Assembly: GCF_003732665.1 (NCBI RefSeq)
Contig: NZ_MOBP01000004.1
Coordinates: 183,989 to 247,988 of the forward strand
Direction of reading: 5' to 3'
Source: Pseudomonas frederiksbergensis
Lineage (GTDB): Bacteria > Pseudomonadota > Gammaproteobacteria > Pseudomonadales > Pseudomonadaceae
Length of the DNA stretch: 64,000 nucleotides
The notes beneath the pieces were generated by a model that had not been told where the DNA came from, did not search any database, and was given only the letters and a program-made list of their open reading frames with translations. The translations under genes were made by a program, and so were the position numbers. This document shows positions 45,022 to 54,692 of this stretch, piece after piece; positions within the stretch are counted from its first letter, which is position 1; each line of letters starts with the position of its first letter.

Positions 45022-45852
45022 TCAGAACAACCGGGCACTGCGATACGCCCCCGGCCCAACCCCATACACCTGCTTGAACTGCCGGCTCAGATGACTCTGA
45101 TCGGCAAACCCCAATTGCGTCGCGACTTCCAGCGGCAAGCAGCCACCCTGTAACAAGGCCCGCGCCCGGGCGATGCGTTGTTGCATCAGCCAAGTGTGCG
45201 GCGGCATGCCGGTGGCGCGGCGGAACACCCGGGCGAAGTGGAAGGGCGACAGGTTCACCGCGCTGGCCAGTTCTTCCAGTGACGGTGGCGCCGCCAGTTG
45301 CGAGTGCAGCAAGTCCTTGGCGAGGGTCACCGCCCGGTGTTCCTTGCCGGGTTTGCCGGCAATCGGTATGGCGGCGTGACGTTGCAGCAGCGACAGCATC
45401 ATTTCCCGCCACACCGTTTGCTGTTGCAACGCCGTGGACGGGCTCTCCAGCAAACGGTGCAACTGGCAGAAACCCTTCACCAGATCCGCGTCGCGATACA
45501 GCGTGGCGCCGAACGCCGGCAATTCATTGGTGGGCAATTCCAGTTCGGCCAAAAGCGAAAGAATCTGCCCGCTATCGGGATAAAACGCCCGGTACAACCA
45601 GCCGTCCTCCGTACCTTTATGTCCGGTATGCAGTTCATCAGGGTTGATCAACACCAGGGTGCCGCTGCCCGCCAGGTGTTCGGCGCCGCGATACCGATAG
45701 CGCTGGGCGCCGGCCATGATCATGCCGATCACGTAGCCGTCATGCACATGGGGCGCAAAGCGGTGTTCGATGTAGCGCGCCGACAACAACTCGACCCCGG
45801 CCAGCGGTGCCGTTTGCCAGAAGCGGATCGACTCGCCTTGATCGACGTCCAT
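45022..45852 (-). CDS. AraC family transcriptional regulator
   Basis: A protein of 276 aa. The N-terminal cupin-like sensor domain occupies about residues 1-150 and the two helix-turn-helix motifs of AraC/XylS type fill the C-terminal 100 residues (LEELASAVNLSPFHFARVFRRATG and ATQLGFADQSHLSRQFKQVYG segments). The effector is unknown. It is four bases from the hydrolase gene upstream on the same strand, so the two are probably cotranscribed. Confidence 0.88.
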   Translation of the reverse strand: MDVDQGESIRFWQTAPLAGVELLSARYIEHRFAPHVHDGYVIGMIMAGAQRYRYRGAEHLAGSGTLVLINPDELHTGHKGTEDGWLYRAFYPDSGQILSLLAELELPTNELPAFGATLYRDADLVKGFCQLHRLLESPSTALQQQTVWREMMLSLLQRHAAIPIAGKPGKEHRAVTLAKDLLHSQLAAPPSLEELASAVNLSPFHFARVFRRATGMPPHTWLMQQRIARARALLQGGCLPLEVATQLGFADQSHLSRQFKQVYGVGPGAYRSARLF

Positions 45853-45855
45853 GGC

Positions 45856-46854
45856 CTACTTGCGACCCGCAGCGGCCAGCCATCGGGGAATGCGCCGTTC
45901 CAGGTAATAACCCGGTTGCCGGAACGAACCGTCGACGAAACCGACATGCCCGCCCTTGGCCTGCAATTCGAATTGGGTACTGGCGGACAACTCGCTGGCG
46001 TCGGGCAGGCTGTGAGGAAAGACGAAGGGGTCGTCGGCGGCCTGGATGATCAAGGTCGGCGTGCGAATTTCCCCGAGGAAATAACGACTCGAAGCGCGAC
46101 GATAGTAATCCTCGGCGTCGACAAAACCATTCAGCGGTGCGGTGACCCGGCCATCGAAATCCCAGAAGGTGCGCATGTTCTCCAGCGAACCCAACGCCGC
46201 CAATGCCGCCAGGCCATCCTCGCGCCCGTCATGCTGGAATTGCCGTTGTTTGTTCTTGATGTAGGCCACCATTTCGCGCATGAAGTGCGCCTGATAGACC
46301 TTGGAAAACCCTTTGCCGATCCGGTCGGCGCACTGATCGAGACGAAACGGCACCGACACCGCCACCGCGCCCAGCACACCGCTGGCGCTACCGGTTTCGC
46401 CCAAGTGCTTGAGCAGCACGTTGCCGCCCAGGGAATAACCCACGGCATACAGCGGCGCGAGGGGGCGTTTGGCTTTCAGGTGTTTGATGGCTTCGGCCAG
46501 GTCTTCACTGGCGCCGGAGTGGTAGCTGCGGGGCAACAGGTTCGGTTCCCCCGAGCAACCGCGCCAGTTCAGCGCGACGCTGGCCCAACCCTGATCGCTG
46601 AGGACTTTTTGCAGGCCGGCGACATAGGGCGAATTCGACGAGCCGGTCAGCCCGTGCAGCACCAGCACCAACGGCGCATCGGCGGTGTGCGGGCCGTGCC
46701 AGTCGAGGTCGAGGAAGTCGCCATCGTCGAGCCAGAGCCGTTCGCGCGTGCGATCGATGTGCGTGGTTTTACGCCATAGCGGGCCCCACAAGGTTTGCAA
46801 GTGCGGGTTGCCGAGGCCGAAGGCCGGGGTGAAGCGTTCGCTGGGCTGGAGCAC
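45856..46854 (-). CDS. Alpha/beta hydrolase, YheT family
   Basis: A protein of 332 aa. The nucleophile elbow is GYSLGGNVLLKHLGE, the oxyanion segment LVLHGLTGSSNSPY, and the catalytic His lies in GGHVGFVDG. YheT-like enzymes hydrolyse short esters; the natural substrate is unknown. Translation starts at GTG 46854, which gives the usual MLQPSERFTPAFGLGNPHLQT start. Confidence 0.87.
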   Translation of the reverse strand: MLQPSERFTPAFGLGNPHLQTLWGPLWRKTTHIDRTRERLWLDDGDFLDLDWHGPHTADAPLVLVLHGLTGSSNSPYVAGLQKVLSDQGWASVALNWRGCSGEPNLLPRSYHSGASEDLAEAIKHLKAKRPLAPLYAVGYSLGGNVLLKHLGETGSASGVLGAVAVSVPFRLDQCADRIGKGFSKVYQAHFMREMVAYIKNKQRQFQHDGREDGLAALAALGSLENMRTFWDFDGRVTAPLNGFVDAEDYYRRASSRYFLGEIRTPTLIIQAADDPFVFPHSLPDASELSASTQFELQAKGGHVGFVDGSFRQPGYYLERRIPRWLAAAGRK

Positions 46855-46927
46855 GGTGGTTCTCTAAAAGGTAAAACGTCGGCGGCGGGGCCGCAAAGCC
46901 TGACCCTGCCACCTATGTCCAATGAAA

Positions 46928-48379
46928 CTAACTTGCCACAATCTCCGGCTCGGCGCGACACATGCGCTGAGCCGCGTCGCTGATCGGCAGGGGTAGCGGC
47001 TGCTGTTCCACCGTCGGGCCGACGGTCACCACCGACCATTGCTCAGGGTCGAAGTGTCGGTTCATGGCTGCTTTGACTTGCTCAACGGTCAAGCCTTGGG
47101 CCTGCTCGACGGAAAAATCCAGGTCCAGCGGCAGGTCGAATTGGTTGATGTTGACCAGTCGCCCCAGAATCTGTGCATTGCTGGCGCTGGTCAGCGCGGC
47201 GGTGCTGCGCAGGTGGCGCAGGGCATCATCGAGTTCCTCTTGGGTCGGACCGGTTTGCAAGTAGTCGCGATACATCGACTGCACGAGCTTCACTACACCG
47301 TCACTGAACTGCGGGCTGGTTTTCAGTTGAATGATCGCCGTACCGCCGCCCTTCCTGAGCGTGGTCTTCAGTTGTACGGTATAGGTCAGCCCGCGTTTTT
47401 CTCTCAACTGCGTCATCAACCGGGAAGAGAGTTTCTGCCCACCGAAAATCTGGTGGCCCACGGTCAGCGCCACGTAATCGGCATGTTGGCGCGACACGCC
47501 GAGTTGACCGAGCAGGATGTGCGTCTGGTTCAAGGAGCGCTCGATATGCCGCGACGGCGCATCGCCTGGATGGCGCGCCACAGGAGGCACCGGCACCTGT
47601 CGGGAGCCCGGCGGTAGCGCGGCGAACACCTGCACGCTCATGGCCTGGGCTTGTTCCATCGTCAGGTCGCCGACCAGCGTGATTTGCGCATCGGCCGCGG
47701 TATAGGCTTGCCGATGAAATGCCTGGACTTGATCGCGAGTGATGGCGGCCACGCTGGTTTCTGTGCCGAAGACCGGTTGGGCGTAGGGATGTCCCGGCAT
47801 CAGCAAATCATTCATGGCGTGGGCGGATTGCGCTTCAGGGTCTTGTTGTTGGTTCTTGATAATAGCGGCCAGCTCTTTCTTGACGTGGCCCAGCGCGGAG
47901 TTGGTCAGCAGGGGTTCGCCGAGTATCTGGGTAAACAGTTGCAGCGCCGGGTCGCTATTTTCACTGACGGCCAGGCTGCGCAAGGAAAACGAAACCTGAT
48001 CCTGATCGATGTTCATATCGTATTTGGCGCCCAGGCCATCAAAGGTTTCGGTGATCGCCGCCAGGTCCTTGCCCGGCACGCCCTCGTTGAGCAGGCTGAA
48101 CGTCGCCGCCGCCAGCCCAGGATGTCTGCCGTCCAGCGCGCTGCCGGCGGGGAAGCTGACATGCAGGTCGAACATCGGCAGTTCCGGGGTGCGGATAAAC
48201 AGCACTTTGCCGCCGGCCGGTGATTTCCAGCCGTGGATATTTAACGCGCGGGCGACTGCCGGCTGCTCCTCCAGCTCGGCCAGAGATTGCAAGCGTGGGG
48301 GCTCGGCGCCGGCAAACACCAGGCAACCTTGCAAGCCACTGATCAATAACAACAGCACCGCGCAGGTGAACTTATTCAT
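46928..48379 (-). CDS. M16 family protein, non-catalytic partner (pair 1)
   Basis: A lipoprotein of 483 aa by its lipobox (LLLLISGLQGC). It is of the pitrilysin fold but without HxxEH; instead it has the substrate-positioning R/Y motif LREKRGLTYTV. In two-subunit M16 proteases one chain carries the zinc site and the other the R/Y pair. Start at ATG 48379 has GGAGAA upstream and overlaps the end of the catalytic gene by 8 bases. Confidence 0.82.
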   Translation of the reverse strand: MNKFTCAVLLLLISGLQGCLVFAGAEPPRLQSLAELEEQPAVARALNIHGWKSPAGGKVLFIRTPELPMFDLHVSFPAGSALDGRHPGLAAATFSLLNEGVPGKDLAAITETFDGLGAKYDMNIDQDQVSFSLRSLAVSENSDPALQLFTQILGEPLLTNSALGHVKKELAAIIKNQQQDPEAQSAHAMNDLLMPGHPYAQPVFGTETSVAAITRDQVQAFHRQAYTAADAQITLVGDLTMEQAQAMSVQVFAALPPGSRQVPVPPVARHPGDAPSRHIERSLNQTHILLGQLGVSRQHADYVALTVGHQIFGGQKLSSRLMTQLREKRGLTYTVQLKTTLRKGGGTAIIQLKTSPQFSDGVVKLVQSMYRDYLQTGPTQEELDDALRHLRSTAALTSASNAQILGRLVNINQFDLPLDLDFSVEQAQGLTVEQVKAAMNRHFDPEQWSVVTVGPTVEQQPLPLPISDAAQRMCRAEPEIVAS

Positions 48380-49718
48380 GGCTTTTCTCCACGTGGACAT
48401 GGGCAATGCTGAGGCGTTGGCGGGTCAGGTAGGTGATCGCGGCGTTCTGGATATCGGCGGGGGTCACCCGGCTCAGCTCTTGGGTGTCCTGTTCCATCTG
48501 GCGCCAGGAAAGCCCGATGCTCTCCAGTGCGCCGAGGTTATCCGCCTGGGTTTCGATGGCGTCGCGGTCGTAAACCTGCCGGGCGATCAATTGAGTGCGG
48601 GCGCGCTCCAGCTCGGTGGCCTCGGGCGGTGTGGTCTTGAGCTCATCCAGCAACGCCCAGATGCGCGCCTGGGCTTGATCCAGGGTTTCCGGGCGATGGA
48701 GATTGAGCTGGGCAGTAAGGGTGAAAAGGCTGTCGCCGCGATACACAGCGTTGTAGTCGGAGGCGATGGCAGAAAACAGCCGGTCGGTGAATTGCAGGCG
48801 TTTCGGCAGGCGTGCGCTGGTGGAGCCGGCCAGCAAGGTGTTTAGCAACCTTAAGGCATGTACCGAACGGCGATCTTCAGCGGAGGCCAGGCTCGGGACG
48901 TTGAACGACAGGATCAGCCGGGGGGCCGGGATTGCCTGGTGCAGGGTGATTTTCCGTTCGCCGGGCTCGGCCAGTTCCAGTGGCTGCGTCACGACGGCAA
49001 ACGACTTGGCCGGCAGCACCCCGAAGTAGCGCTCGGCCAGGGGTTTGACCTTGTCCAGGGTGACGTCGCCGACAATCACCAGCGTAGCGTTACCGGGGGC
49101 GTAGCGGGTTTGATACCAATGGCGCAGGTCGTCGGCTTTCAGGCGTTGCAGGTCATGCATCCAGCCAATGACCGGCGCGCCATAACTGCTGGCGGGGTGG
49201 GCGATGCGCTTGAGGCGCTCGTGGGCGATCGCATCTGGATCATCGTCGGTGCGCAGTCGGCGTTCCTGCTGGATGACGGCCAGTTCCGGAATGAAATCCT
49301 CGGCGCGTAGCGTCGCCGTGGACATCATGTCAGCCATCAGCTCGAAAGCGACCCCCAGTTGGTGGGGTTGCAAGGTCTGGTAGTAGGTGGTCACGTCCCT
49401 GTCGGTAAAGGCGTTATGGGTCGCCCCCAGTTTGTCCAGAATGGCCGAGGCTTCACCGGCGCAGGTCTTGCTGCTGCCCTTGTAGAGCATATGTTCCAGG
49501 GCATGGGACAGGCCGGATTGTCCCGGCGGCTCGTCGCTGGAACCGACCTTGAACCAGAGTTGCGAGGTCACCACCGGCGCGCGATGGTCCTCGCGAACCA
49601 CGACCTTGAGGCCATTGTTCAGCGTGAATTCGTGGGTGGGTGGTGTGGAATCTGCGATTGCCAGAATCGGTAGCAACAAGCAGCCAAAAAGCAGCATGGC
49701 GCTGCGGGGCGTGTTCAT
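48372..49718 (-). CDS. M16 family zinc peptidase, catalytic subunit (pair 1)
   Basis: A secreted protein of 448 aa with signal peptide MNTPRSAMLLFGCLLLPILAIA. The zinc motif HxxEH is HALEH (in SHALEHMLYKGSS) with the distal glutamate in the following helix (DMMSTATLRAEDFIPELAVIQQE). It is the catalytic chain for the partner at 46928-48379. It is a paralogue of the gene at 53337-54692. Confidence 0.87.
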   Translation of the reverse strand: MNTPRSAMLLFGCLLLPILAIADSTPPTHEFTLNNGLKVVVREDHRAPVVTSQLWFKVGSSDEPPGQSGLSHALEHMLYKGSSKTCAGEASAILDKLGATHNAFTDRDVTTYYQTLQPHQLGVAFELMADMMSTATLRAEDFIPELAVIQQERRLRTDDDPDAIAHERLKRIAHPASSYGAPVIGWMHDLQRLKADDLRHWYQTRYAPGNATLVIVGDVTLDKVKPLAERYFGVLPAKSFAVVTQPLELAEPGERKITLHQAIPAPRLILSFNVPSLASAEDRRSVHALRLLNTLLAGSTSARLPKRLQFTDRLFSAIASDYNAVYRGDSLFTLTAQLNLHRPETLDQAQARIWALLDELKTTPPEATELERARTQLIARQVYDRDAIETQADNLGALESIGLSWRQMEQDTQELSRVTPADIQNAAITYLTRQRLSIAHVHVEKSHE

Positions 49719-49781
49719 CCTTGAACGTCCTCAGTGGTTTGACGAAAAATCGTTAACCAGGATGAACGTTTGACGAAAGAA

Positions 49782-49807
49782 AAGTGCGGTAACTATGTAC
49801 CGCACTT
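49782..49807 (-). terminator. Terminator of the degenerate M16 gene
   Basis: AAGTGCGGTA and TACCGCACTT form a perfect 10-bp stem around six bases. On the minus strand the stem is followed by a T-rich tail (TTTTCTTTC). It lies 53 bases after the stop of the gene at 49860-51098. Confidence 0.8.
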
Positions 49808-49859
49808 CAAAGGTTCTTTTGCGAGAGGCTGCCAGAGCATCCGCAATCACCTGGCCGTT

Positions 49860-51098
49860 TTACTTGTCCATCGGGAAAACATGCCCGACGGTGGCCCGCT
49901 CACGGGTAAGCCACATCTGCGCGGTCGATTGGATATCGGCCGGGGTAACGTTGCCTAATTGTTCCAGTTCAACGTCCAACAATTGCCGTGGGCAGCCGTT
50001 GGTGATCAGTTGGCCGATGGTCCTGGAGGCTCCTTCAAGACGGTCGATACGTTGCCCGGCATTGGCGCTGGCGGTCTGGATCGCGGGCTCGATCTCCTCG
50101 GTGGTGAACAACGTGCTTTTCACCTCATCCAGCCACGCCCAGAAATCAGCTTCCGCGGTCTGAGCTTCGCCTTCGAAGTAAAAGGCGAAGCTGAATCGAG
50201 AATCGCCGCGCATGAATTGCGGGTGGTTAGCGAAAGTGTGCGCAGGATTGAACCCTGGGGTAACCAGACGTTGCGGCGCTGCGTTAGTCAGCAGCGATGT
50301 CATGACCTGCAAGGCCCTGGCGGATTGCACGTCGGTGTTGGTGGCGAGACTCGGCACGTTGAAGACCACTAACATCAGGGGATGTTGAGTTTCCAGTTGC
50401 TGAGTAAGTTGGCGATAACCAGGGGCTGGTGGTGTTACGGAGAAATCACGGTATGGGACATCAGCCTGGGTGATCACCCCAAAGTGTTCTTCGGCGAGTG
50501 GCTTGACTTCATCCGGCGTAATGTCGCCCGTGACAACCAATACTGCATTGGCGGGCACGTACCAGTCGTTGCGCCACTGTTGGATTTGGTCCAGTGTCAG
50601 TTGTTCGAGACTCTGAGTCAGTTCATCCGGGGTAGAGTAATACCGGGTTCCTATTTCGATAAGCGCTTCCAGTTTTGAGCCGAAGGTAACAGCGGAGACA
50701 AAGTTTGAAGTTCGCCGGCTTATTGCCAGCTCATTCTCTTGATGCTGCTGGAATACGTCATCTTGCGGTGCTCTCATCATCATCGCGGCCTGGAGCTTGA
50801 ACGCTGTATCCAGGTGTTCCCGGGGCAGCGATAACTGGTGAGTCATAGAGTCTTCGCCCCAGTGGGTCAGAAAATCGCCACCCAGCTCCTTTACGACTGC
50901 TTGCTCGTCGTTATTGAGCAGCGCTTGTGTAACAACGGAACTCAATCCCCGCTCTTGCGGTTCTTCATAAAAAGCGCCTACGCCATAAGTGACGGCGGAG
51001 CAAAACGCCGGCTTGCGATGATCCTGGCGTACAACGACTTTCAAGCCATTGTCGAGGGTGAATTCAGTAGTTACAGAGTTGTTAGTTGTAGTATTCAT
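49860..51098 (-). CDS. Degenerate M16-like protein lacking the zinc motif and signal peptide
   Basis: A protein of 412 aa that follows catalytic M16 chains along its whole length (TEFTLDNGLKVVVRQDHRKP start; WYVPANAVLVVTGDITPDEV). The HxxEH region, however, reads GLSSVVTQALLNNDE, with no zinc ligand. There is no signal peptide, so it would stay in the cytosol. The frame is intact over 1.2 kb and it has its own terminator, so it is under selection or recent, not a decayed gene. ATG 51098 has AAGGG upstream and is preferred to 51122. Confidence 0.8.
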   Translation of the reverse strand: MNTTTNNSVTTEFTLDNGLKVVVRQDHRKPAFCSAVTYGVGAFYEEPQERGLSSVVTQALLNNDEQAVVKELGGDFLTHWGEDSMTHQLSLPREHLDTAFKLQAAMMMRAPQDDVFQQHQENELAISRRTSNFVSAVTFGSKLEALIEIGTRYYSTPDELTQSLEQLTLDQIQQWRNDWYVPANAVLVVTGDITPDEVKPLAEEHFGVITQADVPYRDFSVTPPAPGYRQLTQQLETQHPLMLVVFNVPSLATNTDVQSARALQVMTSLLTNAAPQRLVTPGFNPAHTFANHPQFMRGDSRFSFAFYFEGEAQTAEADFWAWLDEVKSTLFTTEEIEPAIQTASANAGQRIDRLEGASRTIGQLITNGCPRQLLDVELEQLGNVTPADIQSTAQMWLTRERATVGHVFPMDK

Positions 51099-51212
51099 CC
51101 GATAAGGGCCCTTTGCGTCCATGCGAGTTAGTTCGCGGAGGCAAGAGTGACTTAATTGTTGGCGGAGGAGCTACAGTTGAAATATTGCTGTATGCAACAA
51201 ACTTAAAGGACG

Positions 51213-51237
51213 CCCGGACAAGTGTTAGTTGTCCGGG
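51213..51237 (-). terminator. Hairpin after rsmD
   Basis: CCCGGACAA and TTGTCCGGG form a perfect 9-bp stem around a 7-base loop, 18 bases beyond the rsmD stop. The T-run is weak (CCTTT), so efficiency is uncertain. Confidence 0.6.
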
Positions 51238-51254
51238 TACGTTTCAATGAGTTA

Positions 51255-51854
51255 TTAGATGCTGCGCTGCCACAACGCGTAGTAAACCCGCCCGGACTTC
51301 TGCTCCCGGTGCAGGCGCCAGTTACCCGGCAAGCCCAGCACCGACGGTGCGTTTTCGCTTTCGGTATAAACCCAGGCGTCATCGGCCAGCCACTGACGCT
51401 CTTCGAGCAAAGCGCAAACGCCGGGCAACAGGTTCTGGTTGAACGGTGGGTCGAGGAACACCACGTCGTAGGCCGTCGCTGGCTGGATTTCCAGGTAGCG
51501 CAAGGCATCGGCGGTCTGGACCTGGCCGGTGGTGCAGCGCAGGGTGCCCAAATGTTCCTTGATGCTGGACACCGCGATGTTGCTCGCGTCTAGCGCCTGA
51601 CCCATGGCCGCGCCACGGGACAGTGCTTCGAGGAACAGCGCGCCGCTACCCGCGAACGGGTCCAGCACCTTGGCCCCGGCGATGTACGGCGCGAGCCAGT
51701 TGAACAGGGTTTCACGCACCCGGTCCGGGGTCGGGCGCAGGCCCGGCGCGTCAGGGAAGCTCAGCTTACGGCTGCCCCATTCACCGCCGATGATGCGCAA
51801 TTGATTCACGCCGTTGTGCACGTTGTGAACGGGTTTTTTCGGGCGAGTGGCCAT
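51255..51854 (-). CDS. rsmD: 16S rRNA (guanine966-N2)-methyltransferase (RsmD)
   Basis: A protein of 199 aa. The SAM motif is VLDPFAGSGALFLEALSRG and the catalytic motif is DVVFLDPPFNQNL (N/DPPF type for amino-group methylation). The start ATG shares one base with the stop of the M16 partner gene (TAATG), so it is translated from the same mRNA as pair 2. This M16-rsmD arrangement next to ftsY is conserved in pseudomonads. Confidence 0.95.
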   Translation of the reverse strand: MATRPKKPVHNVHNGVNQLRIIGGEWGSRKLSFPDAPGLRPTPDRVRETLFNWLAPYIAGAKVLDPFAGSGALFLEALSRGAAMGQALDASNIAVSSIKEHLGTLRCTTGQVQTADALRYLEIQPATAYDVVFLDPPFNQNLLPGVCALLEERQWLADDAWVYTESENAPSVLGLPGNWRLHREQKSGRVYYALWQRSI

Positions 51855-53344
51855 TAATGCTCCGGAACCCCGAGCGGCTGCTCGGCGGGTTTATCAGATG
51901 GGGCCGGTAACGGCTTTTGCGGCACGGTCGGGCCAGCGGTGACGATGACCATTTTGTCCGTGCTCAGGTGTTTGTTCAGTGCGTTTTTCACCTGCTCGAC
52001 CGCCAGGCTCTGGGACTGCTGCATGAAGTCCTCAAGATAGGTCAGCGGCAGGTTGTAGAAACCCATGGCGCCGAGCTGGCCGACGATATCGGCGTTGCTG
52101 GCGGTGGACAGCGGGAAGCTGCCGGCCAGCTCACGCTTGGCGTCGTCGAGTTCTTTCTGGGTCGGGCCGGCTTTAAGGTAATCGGCGAGCACGTCCTGCA
52201 CCAGTTTCAGGGTGCCTTCGCTCATTTCGGCGCGGGTCTGCAGGTTGATCATGAACGGACCGCGAGCCTGCATCGGCGTGAAGCCCGAATAGATGCCGTA
52301 AGTCAGACCACGCTTCTCGCGCACTTCACTCATCAGCCGGGTGCCGAAGCCACCGCCGCCAAGGATCTGGTTGCCCATGGACAGTGCCGCGTAATCCGGA
52401 TCATCACGGTCGATGCCCAGTTGCGCGAGCATCAGGTTGGTCTGCTTGGACGGGAACTCGATGTGGCCAACGCTCGCCTTCGGTTCAACCGGTTGCGGGA
52501 TCTTCGCCAGGGCCGGGCCTTTCGGTAGGGCGCTGGAGACTTGCGCGGCAATCGCCTCGGCTTCGGCGCGGGACAGATCGCCCACCAGAGCAATCACCAC
52601 GTTGCCGGCGGCGTAGGCTTTTTCGTGAAAAGCGCGCAATTGGGCGAGGGTGATCGCCGGAACGGTTTTCGCCGTGCCGTCGCTGGAGCTGGCGTAAGGA
52701 TGATCGCCGTACAGACGCTTCATCAGCTCGATGCCAGCCAGTTTGCCGGGGCTCTGCTTCTGGTATTCGAAACCGGCGAGCATCTGGTTCTTGATCCGTG
52801 CGAACGAATCGGCAGGGAAAGTCGGTTTCCCGATGACGTCCGAGAACAGCTTCAAGGCCGGTTCGCGTTTATCCGCGGCGCTCAAACTGCGCAGCGAGGC
52901 GATGGCCATGTCCTTATAGGCACCGTTGCCGAAGTCCGCGCCCAGGCCTTCAAAACCCTGGGCGATGGCGCCGACATCTTTGCCCGCCACGCCTTCGTTA
53001 AGCATGGCGTTGGTCAGCAGGGCCAGGCCCGGCGCGTTGCCGTCCTGACTGCTGCCGGCGGCAAAGATCAGGCGCATGTCGAACATCGGCAGTTCATGGG
53101 CTTCGACAAACATCACCTTGGCGCCTTCGGCGGTGTTCCAGGTCTGCACGTCCATGTTGCGATGGCTCGGGGCCTTGCCGTCGAGTTCGGCCAGGGACTG
53201 CAACTTCTGGGTGTCCTTGGCCTTATCGAGGGCTTCGCTGGCCTTGGAGTCGTCGGGGCGCAGCAGGTACACGGTGGCCGAGCCGATCAATGCCACCAGG
53301 ATCAGTCCGATTAGCGCCAGGCGCGGTTTTTTACGCTCACTCAT
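51854..53344 (-). CDS. M16 family protein, non-catalytic partner (pair 2)
   Basis: A protein of 496 aa with an N-terminal membrane anchor or signal (residues about 8-26, LALIGLILVALIGSATVYLL). It has no HxxEH and carries the R/Y motif VREKRGLTYGIY. It is the partner of the next gene upstream. ATG 53344 has GGAGACGACTC upstream and overlaps the end of the catalytic gene. Confidence 0.87.
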   Translation of the reverse strand: MSERKKPRLALIGLILVALIGSATVYLLRPDDSKASEALDKAKDTQKLQSLAELDGKAPSHRNMDVQTWNTAEGAKVMFVEAHELPMFDMRLIFAAGSSQDGNAPGLALLTNAMLNEGVAGKDVGAIAQGFEGLGADFGNGAYKDMAIASLRSLSAADKREPALKLFSDVIGKPTFPADSFARIKNQMLAGFEYQKQSPGKLAGIELMKRLYGDHPYASSSDGTAKTVPAITLAQLRAFHEKAYAAGNVVIALVGDLSRAEAEAIAAQVSSALPKGPALAKIPQPVEPKASVGHIEFPSKQTNLMLAQLGIDRDDPDYAALSMGNQILGGGGFGTRLMSEVREKRGLTYGIYSGFTPMQARGPFMINLQTRAEMSEGTLKLVQDVLADYLKAGPTQKELDDAKRELAGSFPLSTASNADIVGQLGAMGFYNLPLTYLEDFMQQSQSLAVEQVKNALNKHLSTDKMVIVTAGPTVPQKPLPAPSDKPAEQPLGVPEH

Positions 53345-54692
53345 GAGTCGTCTCCTGTGGCAGTACATGGGCGACGCTGAGACGTTCGCGGGTGAAATAC
53401 AGCTTGGCGGCTTTCTGGATGTCGTCGGGGGTGACGCTTTCCAGGTCGGCGAGTTCGGTGTCCATCAGCTTCCACGACAGGCCGACGGTTTCCAGTTGGC
53501 CGATGGCGGTGGCCTGGCTGGTGATCGAGTCACGCTCGTAGACCAGGCCGGCAATCACCTGGGCCCGCACACGCTCCAGCTCTTCAGCCGATGGCGCGGT
53601 GGTTTTCAGTTGTTCGAGCAGCTTCCACAGACCGGCTTCCGCCTGGGCCATGGTTTTCTTTTTCTGGGTGTTCGGGGTGGCCGACAAGGTGAACAGGCTG
53701 TCGCCACGGGTGTAGGCGTCGTAGCTCGACGAACCACCGGACACCAGCTCTTCGCCGCGCTCCAGTTGGGTCGGGATACGTCCGCTGTAGCCGCCGTCAA
53801 GCAGGGCCGAGATCAGGCGCAAGGCGTTTACCGAACGCTTGTCTTCGGCGGTGGCGATGCTCGGCACGTTGAAGGCCAGCATCAGGCTCGGCAGTTGAGT
53901 CTGAACGTGCAGGGTAATCTGCCGTTCCCCGGGCTCGGCCAGTTCCAGCGGGATTTTCGCCGGTGGCACGTCACGCTTGGCGATCGGGCCGAAGTAACGC
54001 TGGGCCAAAGCTTTGACTTCATCCGGGGTCACGTCGCCGACCACCACCAGAGTGGCGTTGTTCGGCACGTACCAGGATTTGTACCAGTTGCGCAGTTCCT
54101 CGATCTTCATGCGGTCGAGGTCCGCCATCCAGCCGATGGTCGGCGTGTGATAACCGCTGGCTGGGTAAGCCATGGCCTTGAAGCGTTCGTAGGCTTTGGA
54201 CATCGGCTTGTCGTCGGTACGCAGGCGACGTTCTTCCTTAATAACCTCGATCTCGCGGCTGAACTCGTCGGCCGGCAGTTTCAGGTTGGCCATGCGGTCG
54301 GCTTCGAGTTCGAAGGCCACACCCAGGCGATCCCGGGCCAGTACTTGGTAATAGGCGGTGAAGTCGTCGCTGGTGAAGGCGTTCTCTTCGGCGCCGAGGT
54401 CGCGCAGGATCAACGACGCTTCGCCGGGGCCGACTTTCTCGCTGCCCTTGAACATCATGTGTTCCAAGGCGTGGGACAGACCGGTCTGGCCTGGGGTCTC
54501 GTAGCTGGAGCCGACCTTGTACCAGACCTGGGACACCACCACCGGCGCACGATGGTCTTCGCGCACGACGACCTTCAAGCCGTTGTCGAGGGTGAATTCG
54601 TGGGTGGGTTGTGGATCGGCAGCCAGGGCCGAGAGGGGCAGACAAACTGTGCTGAGCAGCAGGCCTGCGGCGCGGCGGGCTAGAGCATTCAT
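53337..54692 (-). CDS. M16 family zinc peptidase, catalytic subunit (pair 2)
   Basis: A protein of 451 aa with signal peptide MNALARRAAGLLLSTVCLPLSALA. The zinc motif is HALEH in SHALEHMMFKGSEKV, with the downstream glutamate in REIEVIKEERR. It is the ancestral-position copy: it sits next to ftsY as PA0372 does in P. aeruginosa. Likely a periplasmic protease of unknown substrate. Confidence 0.9.
   Translation of the reverse strand: MNALARRAAGLLLSTVCLPLSALAADPQPTHEFTLDNGLKVVVREDHRAPVVVSQVWYKVGSSYETPGQTGLSHALEHMMFKGSEKVGPGEASLILRDLGAEENAFTSDDFTAYYQVLARDRLGVAFELEADRMANLKLPADEFSREIEVIKEERRLRTDDKPMSKAYERFKAMAYPASGYHTPTIGWMADLDRMKIEELRNWYKSWYVPNNATLVVVGDVTPDEVKALAQRYFGPIAKRDVPPAKIPLELAEPGERQITLHVQTQLPSLMLAFNVPSIATAEDKRSVNALRLISALLDGGYSGRIPTQLERGEELVSGGSSSYDAYTRGDSLFTLSATPNTQKKKTMAQAEAGLWKLLEQLKTTAPSAEELERVRAQVIAGLVYERDSITSQATAIGQLETVGLSWKLMDTELADLESVTPDDIQKAAKLYFTRERLSVAHVLPQETTHE

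Noticed and set aside
49860..51098. Pseudogene call for the M16-like gene without HxxEH
   Set aside because: The frame is intact over full family length with ribosome-binding site and terminator; loss of the zinc motif alone does not show decay.
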